Positions 1 through 7,535 of a DNA stretch of 36,378 bases are shown here, piece after piece. The position numbers and the translations under genes are program-made. Numbering within the stretch: the first letter of the stretch is position 1; each line of letters opens with the position of its first letter. The notes beneath the pieces were generated by a model. That model did not search any database and was not told the origin of the DNA. It saw nothing but the letters and a program-made list of their open reading frames with translations. Source of the stretch: Myxococcales bacterium (GTDB lineage Bacteria; Myxococcota_A; Polyangia; Palsa-1104; JAEUJZ01); assembly GCA_016794465.1 (NCBI GenBank), contig JAEUKA010000057.1:1-36378 (forward strand), in the 5' to 3' direction.

Positions 1-984
1 TTGCTTCCGCGCACACAGCTACCGCTGCTCTCGTTTGGCTTGGTCGGAATCCGGGCGCTGCGGACGTTGCTGGCCGCGACGCAGGATACGATCGAGCACG
101 CACCTCTTGATGCGGTGATCACGGCCTCTACTCCGCCGCTCGCCACTCTTCTGCCGGCGCTGGAAGCAGGCGGGCATGGCGTCATCATGACCATGGGCAA
201 GGGCGGCGTTGGCAAGACAAGTGTAGCGGTCAGCATCGCGGTCGAGCTGGTGCGTCGTGGGCATCGAGTTCACCTGACCACGACCGATCCGGCTGCGCAT
301 GTTGTGGAGGCGCTGGGCGATGCGGTGGCAGGTTTGACGGTGAACCGAATTGACCCGCTTGCAGAGACACGCGCCTACTCCGATGAAGTGATGAAGACTG
401 CGGGGACAGGACTGGATGCTGCCGGTCGGGCGCTGCTCGAAGAGGATCTGCGCTCACCTTGCACGGAAGAGATTGCCGTCTTCCGCGCCTTCGCACGCAC
501 CGTGGACGAGGGCGAGCACGGCTTCGTGGTGATCGACACCGCCCCAACCGGTCACACGCTCCTTTTGCTTGATGCAGCGGAGGCGTACCACCGCGAAGTC
601 CTGCGAACGGCAGGTCAGGCACCGGATGAGGTGCGCAGGCTGTTGCCACGGCTGCGCGATGCGGCGTTTACAAAGATCCTCATCGTGACGCTGCCCGAAG
701 CAACCCCAGTGCATGAGGCGGCACAGCTTCAGCACGATCTGGTGCGTGCAGACATTCATCCCTTTGCATGGATCATCAACCAGAGCTTGATGCCACTGGC
801 TGTGACCGATCCAGTGCTGGTGCAGCGCCGCGCTCGCGAAGGCCGCTTCCACGACGAGGTGCGCAAGCTGGCACAGCGGGTCGCGCTGATCCCGTGGACA
901 GACACGCGGACCAGCCGGTTAGAACTGTTGTCCACGGCAGACGCTGGGCTGGCCCGCGCATCAGCCGCGCAAACTTCACCGTAA
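1..984 (+). CDS. arsA: Arsenical pump-driving ATPase ArsA, C-terminal part (5' truncated by window)
   Basis: The gene enters from the left edge, so its true start is outside the window; the TTG at base 1 should not be taken as a start. What remains is the end of the first nucleotide-binding half, a linker, and the whole second half. The second half has the P-loop GKGGVGKT (about residues 66-73 of the visible part), the ArsA signature DTAPTGHTLLLLD, and a Cys in SPCTEEIAVF matching the position of a known As(III)-binding cysteine in ArsA. ArsA is the cytosolic ATPase that energises arsenite export. Family members with two halves are about 580 residues, so roughly 250 residues are missing. It is followed on the same strand by acr3 (46-bp gap) and arsC, which is the usual ars operon order. 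Confidence 0.93.
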   Translation: MLPRTQLPLLSFGLVGIRALRTLLAATQDTIEHAPLDAVITASTPPLATLLPALEAGGHGVIMTMGKGGVGKTSVAVSIAVELVRRGHRVHLTTTDPAAHVVEALGDAVAGLTVNRIDPLAETRAYSDEVMKTAGTGLDAAGRALLEEDLRSPCTEEIAVFRAFARTVDEGEHGFVVIDTAPTGHTLLLLDAAEAYHREVLRTAGQAPDEVRRLLPRLRDAAFTKILIVTLPEATPVHEAAQLQHDLVRADIHPFAWIINQSLMPLAVTDPVLVQRRAREGRFHDEVRKLAQRVALIPWTDTRTSRLELLSTADAGLARASAAQTSP

Positions 985-1030
985 CCCCTCCCAAGATATC
1001 CGGCTCAGCACTCGCAAGGACTGGCTCGAC

Positions 1031-2119
1031 ATGCAGACACATCAAACAGGAACTGCGCACAAGCTCTCGTTTCTCGACCGATATCTGACGCTGTGGATTT
1101 TCTTGGCGATGGCGGTCGGCGTGGCGCTTGGTTTTTTGGCACCGGGCTTTCCCCTGGCGCTCAACCGCCTGAGCGTTGGCACGACCTCGATTCCGATCGC
1201 GGTGGGCCTCGTCCTGATGATGTATCCGCCGCTCGCCAAGGTCCGATACGAAGAGCTGGGGAAGGTCTTTCGCAATCGCCGCGTGCTCGTGCTCTCTCTC
1301 ATCCAGAACTGGGTGGTGGGGCCGCTCTTGATGTTCGGCTTGGCGGTGCTGTTCTTGCGTGATCGACCCGAGTACATGCTGGGCTTGATTCTCATCGGCC
1401 TCGCGCGCTGCATCGCGATGGTCATCGTGTGGAACGACCTCGCCAAGGGGGACACGGAGTACTGTGCTGGCCTCGTCGCACTCAACTCGATCTTTCAGGT
1501 GCTGTTCTTCTCGGTCTACGCCTACTTTTTCGCCACGCTGCTGCCGCGCTGGCTGGGCCTGCACAGCACCGTCGTACACATCTCGATCGGACAGATTGCC
1601 CAGAGCGTCGCCATCTACCTGGGCATTCCGTTTCTGGCCGGCTTTCTCACGCGGCGCGTGCTGGTGCGCGTCAAAGGAGTCGCTTGGTATGAGTCACAGT
1701 TTGTGCCGCGCATCGGGCCGCTGACCCTGGTTGCGCTGCTCTTTACCATCGTGGCGATGTTCTCGCTCAAGGGCGAAACCATCGTGCAGCTTCCGCTCGA
1801 TGTGCTGCGAATCGCGGCCCCGCTGCTGCTCTATTTCCTCGTGATGTTCGCGGTGTCCTTTGTGATGAGCAAGCGGGTTGGTGCGAGCTACCAGCAATCG
1901 GTGACCCTGTCGTTTACCGCCGCATCCAACAACTTTGAGCTGGCGATTGCCGTCGCTGTTGCTACATTCGGCATCCACAGCGGTGCAGCCTTCGCCGCCG
2001 TGATCGGTCCACTGGTCGAAGTGCCGGTGCTGATTGTGCTGGTGAACGTCGCGCTGTGGGCGCAGCGCCGCTTTTTTGGCAACGTCGCGCCCCCTTCTCC
2101 ATCTCAGGCGTCGAACTGA
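1031..2119 (+). CDS. acr3: Arsenite efflux permease, ACR3 family
   Basis: The 362-residue protein is almost entirely hydrophobic and consistent with the ten transmembrane helices of the ACR3 (BASS-related) family. The diagnostic stretch GLARCIAMVIVWNDLA is present, including the conserved cysteine needed for As(III) transport in characterised members. It exports arsenite across the inner membrane, using the membrane potential alone or with ArsA. The ATG at 1031 is preceded by AAGGA about 11 bases upstream. The upstream arsA and downstream arsC complete the arsenate-to-arsenite-to-export route. Length is normal for the family and no damage is visible. Confidence 0.95.
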   Translation: MQTHQTGTAHKLSFLDRYLTLWIFLAMAVGVALGFLAPGFPLALNRLSVGTTSIPIAVGLVLMMYPPLAKVRYEELGKVFRNRRVLVLSLIQNWVVGPLLMFGLAVLFLRDRPEYMLGLILIGLARCIAMVIVWNDLAKGDTEYCAGLVALNSIFQVLFFSVYAYFFATLLPRWLGLHSTVVHISIGQIAQSVAIYLGIPFLAGFLTRRVLVRVKGVAWYESQFVPRIGPLTLVALLFTIVAMFSLKGETIVQLPLDVLRIAAPLLLYFLVMFAVSFVMSKRVGASYQQSVTLSFTAASNNFELAIAVAVATFGIHSGAAFAAVIGPLVEVPVLIVLVNVALWAQRRFFGNVAPPSPSQASN

Positions 2120-2142
2120 CCCGCACAGGAAGAGAGCAGATC

Positions 2143-2559
2143 ATGGACCGCGCAAAGAGCATCCTGTTTCTGTGTGTCGCAAACTCTGCCCGCAGTCAGA
2201 TGGCCGAGGGACTTGCACGCCAGCGCTTTGGTGATCGCGTTCGCGTACAGAGCGCGGGAAGCACTCCCACTCGTGTGAATCCCTATGCCATCGAAGTGAT
2301 GAAAGAAGTGGGCGTAGACCTGAGCGGACACCACTCCAAGTCCGTAGCCAGCATCGAGGCCGCATCGGTGGGAACGGTCATCACGCTCTGCGCAGAGGAG
2401 GTCTGTCCGGTCTTCCTGGGCCACGTCGAGCGGATTCACTGGCCGATCGCCGACCCGGCCAGCAGTGATCCGTCGCTGTCTCGCGATGAGCTGCTGTCTC
2501 GCTTCCGAGCCGCACGGGATCAAATTGCCGCGCTACTGGCTGGGCTCGATGGGCGCTGA
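2143..2559 (+). CDS. arsC: Arsenate reductase ArsC, low-molecular-weight phosphatase type
   Basis: This 138-residue protein reduces arsenate to arsenite for export by the ACR3 pump encoded just upstream. The phosphatase loop CX5R is residues 11-17 (CVANSAR), followed by SQMAEG. A second Cys pair lies in LCAEEVCPVF, which in this family carries the disulphide relay finally reduced by thioredoxin or a similar donor. The start at 2143 is supported by AGGAAGAGA 8-16 bases upstream. The reading frame stays open further upstream to 2056, but that would overlap the end of acr3 and add residues foreign to the family. The gap to acr3 is 23 bp, consistent with one operon. Confidence 0.93.
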   Translation: MDRAKSILFLCVANSARSQMAEGLARQRFGDRVRVQSAGSTPTRVNPYAIEVMKEVGVDLSGHHSKSVASIEAASVGTVITLCAEEVCPVFLGHVERIHWPIADPASSDPSLSRDELLSRFRAARDQIAALLAGLDGR

Positions 2560-2689
2560 TCATCTGTCTCCGATGCTCCACTTGTTTCGGGCCACTGACA
2601 CGCGGTGCAGTTCTTGTGCATTGCGCTCGGTTCGATGAAGTCGCCCAGACGAAGTCGTCTCAGCCGCGACAAAGCCACGTTTGTTCTTC

Positions 2690-3313
2690 CTATCCACCCG
2701 GGTAGACTTGGCCTCGCATCTCTCCATAGAAGGTGTGGGCCTTCGTGTGGAGGTTGAAATAGAGCGCACCCTTTCTTGCCAAGGCCTCCATGCCAGCGAT
2801 CGTCTTGACCTGGACACCGGCAATACCTAGCTCCGCAGGACAGCTCTCGGGCAGCTTCAAGGCTTTGGGGTACATGCTGGCGAACTTCACGTCCTTGTTG
2901 GCGATTTCGATGGTGAGCTTGTTGTTTACGAAGGCCTTCTTGAGATCGCCGAAGGTGCCGAGATCGACGAGGATCGGGCCGAGCATTCCGGGCGGTCCGC
3001 AGTGGATGTGGAACATGACGATGTCGGCGGGGTTTAGGCCCGCGATCTCGACATCGACGAAGGCCCGGCTCAGCTCGCGATTGAAGCGGATCTGACCATG
3101 GCCTCGGGACTTGCGCTGCTCACGCGGAGTGAAGGGCGGCGTGCTCTTCGGCTCGACGCCTTTGGGGGCGCTGTCTTCTTCCTCGCCCTCTTGTTGGGGG
3201 CTTAGGTAGGCGTCATACACCGTGAAGGTCGAGGCCCCGGTCGCAGGATCTTTGGCCTGGGCAGACATCGTGAGGAGGGACGTGAGGAGGAATACGAGGG
3301 TTGGCTTTTTCAT
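2690..3313 (-). CDS. Exported CHRD-domain protein
   Basis: The protein has 207 residues with an N-terminal signal peptide (hydrophobic VFLLTSLLTMSAQA, likely cut after AQA). It has an acidic low-complexity stretch near residues 35-60 and then a CHRD (chordin-type) domain with the typical HIHCGPPGMLGPILVDLG pattern and a closing FYGEMRGQVYP. CHRD domains are beta-rich extracellular modules; their bacterial role is not established. Start at 3313 is backed by AAAGGA 7 bases upstream. It lies 25 bp downstream of the cytochrome gene on the same strand, so the two are probably co-transcribed and co-exported. Function beyond that cannot be assigned. Confidence 0.8.
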   Translation of the reverse strand: MKKPTLVFLLTSLLTMSAQAKDPATGASTFTVYDAYLSPQQEGEEEDSAPKGVEPKSTPPFTPREQRKSRGHGQIRFNRELSRAFVDVEIAGLNPADIVMFHIHCGPPGMLGPILVDLGTFGDLKKAFVNNKLTIEIANKDVKFASMYPKALKLPESCPAELGIAGVQVKTIAGMEALARKGALYFNLHTKAHTFYGEMRGQVYPGG

Positions 3314-3338
3314 CGAGAGTTCCTTTGCTGCGGTCCGC

Positions 3339-5069
3339 TTACAGGGTCTTAAGATATTCCACCAGAGCCCAGCGATCTTCGTGGGAGAGTGTGGTTCCGT
3401 ATTCATGGCCTCGGTTCGAGTTGCCGGTGACTTTGGTATCAAAGACCCAAGGTACTTTTCCTTCGCTGACGTAGCCGACTTTGCGCGGATCGTATTCCCA
3501 CCGACCGACTGCGAACTGGGCGGGCCGCTGACTCGCCGGTAGCAAGAGATCGTAGAGCGTGGGCACCGAGCCATTGTGGAGATAGGGCGCCGAGGCCCAG
3601 ATACCGTTGAGGGGGCGCGCCTTATAGGACAAGAGCGCCAGCGTCGGATCGGCTGCGCTGTTTCGATGGTTGCCTTGCTTCGGCGTCGCTTGCAGACCAT
3701 GGATCTTGGCGTTCGCGATCGCGGCCAGTGGAGCTGCTGGCTTGGCGGCCAGTAAGCGAGTGACCAGATCCCCAACGAGGGTCAGCGCGCTTGCCTTTTC
3801 GCCATACTGCTGCCCTTTCGGTGAGATCGCACCGGCCAGCTTTCCCGTCGGTAGCTGCGGCTCGACCAGGTTTTTGACCGCGCGATCGTCTGTGCCCACG
3901 ATGTCAGCGCCCGTGATCATGGCAACGACCCGACGCCGGGGATCGTCGCGGTCGATCAGGGCATGACACGACACGCAGTGTGTGCGGTATAGAACATCCC
4001 CACGCGCTGCGAGCTTGCGGTCGATGGGCGCAAGGACCGTCTCCGGCCACTGCGGTGACTTCAAGCGGCGCAGCGATTCCTCCATCGAAACGAGTGCCAT
4101 CGCTTCGACGGTGGACGGATAACCCTTCTTCGCTGCTTGCTCGGTCTTGTAGTTCTTGACCTCGACCTGTCCGAAGACACCGATGACCTCGCCCGCGTTG
4201 CGGCCCAGCGAGCCCGCGCCTGCGTTGGAAGCGAAGCCTGCCCACTGCACGTAGTCATGACGAGGCGCGTCCCACAGCAGAGGATAGCTTGCGGGGGCGT
4301 TGGGCTCCAGACTGTGCTCTGGACCGCTGGTGAACCGGATGACCTGATTGACGATGCGCCCAATCGCGTCGGTGCGCGCAAAGCCCTCCACCGTGCTGGA
4401 GCGGTTTGCGTGGTTGTAGCTTTCGAACCAGCGCAGCGTTTCGGTGAGCATCTGGCGGGCCCGAGCGCGGCTTTCTTCGTCCTTGCCTCCGTCGGGAATC
4501 GCAGCAGCAAAGCGACTCAGCCGGGCCTCATCGGCGAGGGTCTTGGCAATGGCCGCCTGGACCGCATGCAGGAATCCGCTCATGTCGATTAGAGCCGGGC
4601 CACCATCGATCCGCAGCGCCGTGCCTCGGTAGTTGATCTGCGTCGTATGACAGGCCGCGCAGGTCAGTCCCACCTGATCCTTGTGACGCGCAAAGCCCAC
4701 CGGCAGCGCATCGGGGTTGTTCGGCGTCTTGTGCTGGAGGAGGAATCGAAAGCGCGCGAGGTGCTCGGGTTTGATAAACGGCTCGGCCTGCTCGGTCTGT
4801 TCCAGGTGTACCAGCATGTCGTAGGGCATCAAGGTCGAGCCCTGGTCCGCGTGATAGAACCACAGGGTCTCGGCGGGTCCCCATCCCTGGTTGAGGTACA
4901 CGATGCGGGTCGCGCTATCGCCGAATGCGTCCTGCGCAAGCACCAGGCCGCCCCGCTCGCCGAAGCCCTTCGCCAGCTCGCGGAGCGTCGGGGGAGGATC
5001 GGCGCTAGCTGCCGATGATGCGGTCAGCAAAAGGGAACCAGCAAAGACCAGCGACAGCGAACGAGTCAT
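3339..5069 (-). CDS. RoxA-like secreted di-haem cytochrome c
   Basis: The product has 576 residues and a signal peptide (SLVFAGSLLLTASSAASA). Two covalent haem sites are visible: CAACH at 137-141 and CVSCH at 365-369. The C-terminal block KARPLNGIWASAPYLHNGSV is typical of the di-haem peroxidase/MauG superfamily branch that includes rubber oxygenase RoxA. Around residues 276-300 the WAG...LGRNAGEVIGVFG block also recalls that branch. Function could be an extracellular oxygenase or peroxidase; substrate is unknown and RoxA itself is about 100 residues longer. I chose ATG 5069 because AAGGAG lies 8 bases upstream and a signal peptide follows; an open extension to 5174 has neither. It is the first gene of a pair with the CHRD protein. 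Confidence 0.82.
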   Translation of the reverse strand: MTRSLSLVFAGSLLLTASSAASADPPPTLRELAKGFGERGGLVLAQDAFGDSATRIVYLNQGWGPAETLWFYHADQGSTLMPYDMLVHLEQTEQAEPFIKPEHLARFRFLLQHKTPNNPDALPVGFARHKDQVGLTCAACHTTQINYRGTALRIDGGPALIDMSGFLHAVQAAIAKTLADEARLSRFAAAIPDGGKDEESRARARQMLTETLRWFESYNHANRSSTVEGFARTDAIGRIVNQVIRFTSGPEHSLEPNAPASYPLLWDAPRHDYVQWAGFASNAGAGSLGRNAGEVIGVFGQVEVKNYKTEQAAKKGYPSTVEAMALVSMEESLRRLKSPQWPETVLAPIDRKLAARGDVLYRTHCVSCHALIDRDDPRRRVVAMITGADIVGTDDRAVKNLVEPQLPTGKLAGAISPKGQQYGEKASALTLVGDLVTRLLAAKPAAPLAAIANAKIHGLQATPKQGNHRNSAADPTLALLSYKARPLNGIWASAPYLHNGSVPTLYDLLLPASQRPAQFAVGRWEYDPRKVGYVSEGKVPWVFDTKVTGNSNRGHEYGTTLSHEDRWALVEYLKTL

Positions 5070-5419
5070 GAAAGGCTCCTTGGTTCGCAGGGCTCCATGC
5101 CCCGCTCTCGTTACCAACAGTCTTCGCTGCCTAGCGGAACCGTCAATGGCCAACGATGGACATGCCATGGTCACAACGCGGCCATGCCATTCCTCAAGGA
5201 GGACGCTGCGTTACATACCCGCGCGATCCTTTCGGCGGACAGCGCCAGCCGTCGTCGAAAAGGGCGATCGTCCACCAGATCGGCGACAGTCTGGAGCAGA
5301 CAGTCTGGTGCCGTCGGCAAGCCCGGCACGGCCCAGGCGATCAGTTCCCGGACCATGCAGCCGAAATCGCGTTTGACGTTCCAACCTCACGTCGATGATC
5401 CCGTGTTGGGAAGGTGTTG
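5070..5419. other. 350-bp intergenic stretch without a convincing intact gene
   Basis: This separates the cytochrome start from the end of the radical SAM gene, both on the minus strand. It must hold the cytochrome promoter. A TTGACG hexamer on the minus strand (5146-5141) could be a -35, but no acceptable -10 lies 16-18 bases beyond, so I do not call it. A protein-like minus-strand frame occupies 5171-5389 (listed separately). No terminator with a T-run was found. Confidence 0.5.
5171..5389 (-). pseudogene. Possible small hypothetical gene or gene remnant
   Basis: A minus-strand frame runs open from just after a stop near 5390 down to 5171. With the only in-frame ATG at 5356 it would encode 61 residues. 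The composition looks protein-like: a helical stretch PDCLLQTVADLVDDRPFRRR is followed by LALSAERIAR, reminiscent of the C-terminal helix of GT-B glycosyltransferases. There is no clear ribosome-binding site. It could be a decayed tail of a longer gene, a real small gene, or chance; I do not recognise it. Confidence 0.18.
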
Positions 5420-6394
5420 TTATTGGCACGGGAACAGCGCGCAGGATCGACAGGCCGCTTCGGACCCAGCCATCCGCTCGATCAACGTCTCGATCGGGTC
5501 CGCTAGGTCGCCGATGCGGACGACGCCTTCGCAGCAGGTATAGACGCCGCCGCTGCTGAGGCTAAGGTAGTTGTCTACTTCGTCATCGACCGCCAGCGTG
5601 TAGCGACCCTGATAGCGCTCTTTGCAGATCCGAGCCGCTTCTTCAAACGTGATGATGCGATTGTCTTCGATCTCGTTTCGGTTGATCAGCGCTGACGCGG
5701 CGCGCACCCGGCTGAGCGCGGGGTTTGCATACGGAACCGTCAGGCTCAGCGTGTAGCGCGGACCGAGCGCCGCCGTCAGGTCAGCCGCAAACTCATCCAG
5801 CAGCACGATGTTGTCGAGCGTGACCAAGCAGCGGATGTTCATCGACCGGCAGCCTCGATCGAGCGCATCCCGGCAGAACGCCACGGTGCGGTCATACGTC
5901 TTCGGCCCCCGATGCCACTCGTGGAGCGGCTTGACCCCATCAATCGAGACACGAAAGTCTATACGGGTCAGGTCCTGGAACTCAGCGAGCCGCTTGACCG
6001 TGCCGTTGGTCTGGATGATCTGCTCGACCTGTGGCGCCCCGGCCTGGATGCGGTTGACCATGTCCGGAAAGCTCCGGTGCAGCATGACTTCCCCGGTTCC
6101 GCACCAGTAGATGGAGAACGGCGCGGCGGTCACGTTGGCGTAGCGGAGCACAAAGTCGACGATCGGCTCAGCTTCCAAGAGGCGCCGGCTCGGACCGTTG
6201 ACGACGTTGGTGTAACACATGCGGCAGTGCAGGTTGCACGACGAGATCGGCTCGATATAGAGGTGCTGAGACAGAATCTTGACTGGCTTGCTCGATTCGC
6301 CCGAGGAATGCCAGAGTCGCGACTGGGTGGGACTTCCCGCGTCCGTACGCGCCGGCAGGATCGGAAGCGAGACGCGCACTGCCTGTTCACTCAT
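5420..6394 (-). CDS. Radical SAM protein with SPASM/twitch-like C-terminal cysteines
   Basis: The 324-residue protein carries the radical SAM cluster motif CX3CX2C at C53, C57 and C60 (CNLHCRMC), and GTGEVML in the place of the GGE motif that positions SAM. Five C-terminal cysteines (C287, C288, C315, C318, C323, the last four residues being FPCQ) follow the SPASM/twitch pattern for an auxiliary Fe-S cluster. This is typical of peptide-modifying or small-molecule-modifying enzymes such as PqqE- and sulfatase-maturase relatives. The gene is divergent from an ATP-grasp/ATP-grasp/PLP-decarboxylase trio, with 139 bp between starts, suggesting a common pathway. No strong Shine-Dalgarno precedes 6394, so the start could be slightly further in. 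The substrate is unknown. Confidence 0.85.
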   Translation of the reverse strand: MSEQAVRVSLPILPARTDAGSPTQSRLWHSSGESSKPVKILSQHLYIEPISSCNLHCRMCYTNVVNGPSRRLLEAEPIVDFVLRYANVTAAPFSIYWCGTGEVMLHRSFPDMVNRIQAGAPQVEQIIQTNGTVKRLAEFQDLTRIDFRVSIDGVKPLHEWHRGPKTYDRTVAFCRDALDRGCRSMNIRCLVTLDNIVLLDEFAADLTAALGPRYTLSLTVPYANPALSRVRAASALINRNEIEDNRIITFEEAARICKERYQGRYTLAVDDEVDNYLSLSSGGVYTCCEGVVRIGDLADPIETLIERMAGSEAACRSCALFPCQ

Positions 6395-6443
6395 CGTCCG
6401 GTCAGCGTAGCCGAGCTTGCTGTGCCAGTTCCAGTCCGAACAG

Positions 6444-6460
6444 ACGAATCGGTGATTCGT
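6444..6460. promoter_or_regulatory. Perfect inverted repeat in divergent promoter region (candidate operator)
   Basis: ACGAATC-GGT-GATTCGT has 7-base arms around a 3-base centre, with no mismatch. It sits between the divergent radical SAM and ATP-grasp genes, 12 bp upstream of a -35-like hexamer of the rightward promoter. A dyad here could bind a dimeric regulator controlling both directions. Such a palindrome has an appreciable chance of arising at random, so the position is the main argument. Confidence 0.4.
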
Positions 6461-6472
6461 GCATGGAAGCTG

Positions 6473-6500
6473 TTGAACTCGCCTTGGCCGGGCTTAAAAT
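6473..6500 (+). promoter_or_regulatory. Sigma-70-like promoter for the ATP-grasp/PLP operon
   Basis: A -35 hexamer TTGAAC (6473-6478) and a -10 hexamer TAAAAT (6495-6500) are separated by 16 bp. They match the consensus at 4/6 and 5/6 positions, an unusually good fit in this GC-rich window. Transcription would begin near 6507, giving a leader of about 27 nt before the ATP-grasp start at 6534. Confidence 0.5.
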
Positions 6501-6533
6501 GGCAAACCCAATGAAGAAACATCAGGTCCCCCG

Positions 6534-7535
6534 ATGAGGGAGCAGTGCGTTGCAGTTCTCCACCAAGGCCAGGATGAGGCCACACTGCCGACCATCGTGA
6601 ACGCGAGCCAGATCCGTCTCCACCTGTGTCAGGCGCTCTCAGATCTCGGCTTGGCGGTCGTGCCGGTCTATCTCGACGAAAAGTTCCAGTGGGTCGAAAC
6701 GCTGAAGCAGGCCCAGGTTGATTTGATCGTGAATGCTGCCGATCTGGGGCTGTTCTACCACATCGAGCTAGAGCCTCACGTCGCCGCGATTCTGGACGCG
6801 ATCGGTCGGCCCTACACCGGATCGGGCAGCCACGCTGGTCTTGCAACAGGTGACAAATACCTGTCGAAGCTCCTGCTGCAGTCCCTGGGCATTGCGACCC
6901 CGCAGTGCTTTCTGGTCAGCCAACTGGCTCAGCAGGCAGTCCGCTATCCGTTGATACTCAAGCATCGGTATGGCCATAACAGTGAGGGTCTTACCGACAG
7001 CTCGGTGGTGTACAACAAGGCTCAGCTCGACGCGATGCTACAAAAGGCAAGCGCTGGGCGCATCGAGCTGATCGCCGAGGAATATATCGACGGTCGCGAG
7101 GTCTGCGCCGGCTTCATCGGCAACAAGCCGCGCGTCGTGATGCCCTTTTTTGAAATTGAGTACGGCGCTGGCTTCGCCGGACGACCCAAAATCCTGACCT
7201 TTGACGCCAAGTGGGTCAGTAGCTGCAGCGAATATCACCACAACCAGTCGGTTCGGTTTGAGCCCAGCGCCAAGCTAGCCGCTGAGCTACGTCACAGCCT
7301 GCTCACCATCGCCGACGCCTTCCAGATCCGTGACTATGGCCGCTGTGACTTTCGCATTCGCCGGGATGCGAATGGCAACGAACAAGCCTGCGTGATTGAT
7401 ATCAATACAAACCCTGATATCAGCACCGATGCAGGGATGTTTCGCATGGCCGCTGCCACTGGGCTGAGCTATCCCCAGTTTATCCGCAAGCTGCTTGATG
7501 CGGCCCTAGAGCGTTACGAGGAACAACCGCAGTGA
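6534..7535 (+). CDS. ATP-grasp ligase, D-Ala-D-Ala ligase-like
   Basis: The 333-residue protein follows the D-alanine-D-alanine ligase plan: an N-terminal Rossmann-like segment (CVAVLHQGQDEATL), a central region with YPLILKHRYGHNSEGL corresponding to the ATP-binding strand and flexible loop, and the C-terminal metal-binding ACVIDINTNPDIS. ATP-grasp enzymes of this group activate a carboxylate as acyl-phosphate and join it to an amine. It is unlikely to be the housekeeping Ddl, because it is embedded with a second ATP-grasp enzyme, a PLP decarboxylase and a radical SAM enzyme. Start 6534 fits the family N-terminus; only a weak AGG lies about 9 bases upstream. A tiny frame ends on the same ATGA (see findings). 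The next gene overlaps its stop as GTGA. Confidence 0.87.
   Translation: MREQCVAVLHQGQDEATLPTIVNASQIRLHLCQALSDLGLAVVPVYLDEKFQWVETLKQAQVDLIVNAADLGLFYHIELEPHVAAILDAIGRPYTGSGSHAGLATGDKYLSKLLLQSLGIATPQCFLVSQLAQQAVRYPLILKHRYGHNSEGLTDSSVVYNKAQLDAMLQKASAGRIELIAEEYIDGREVCAGFIGNKPRVVMPFFEIEYGAGFAGRPKILTFDAKWVSSCSEYHHNQSVRFEPSAKLAAELRHSLLTIADAFQIRDYGRCDFRIRRDANGNEQACVIDINTNPDISTDAGMFRMAAATGLSYPQFIRKLLDAALERYEEQPQ

Noticed and set aside
2647..2660. Terminator between arsC and the CHRD gene (AGACG-AAGT-CGTCT)
   Set aside because: A 5-bp stem without a T-run in either direction is too weak to call.
6534..7535. Housekeeping D-Ala-D-Ala ligase (ddl)
   Set aside because: Its context with another ATP-grasp enzyme, a PLP decarboxylase and a radical SAM enzyme, without mur or fts genes, argues for a specialised ligase.
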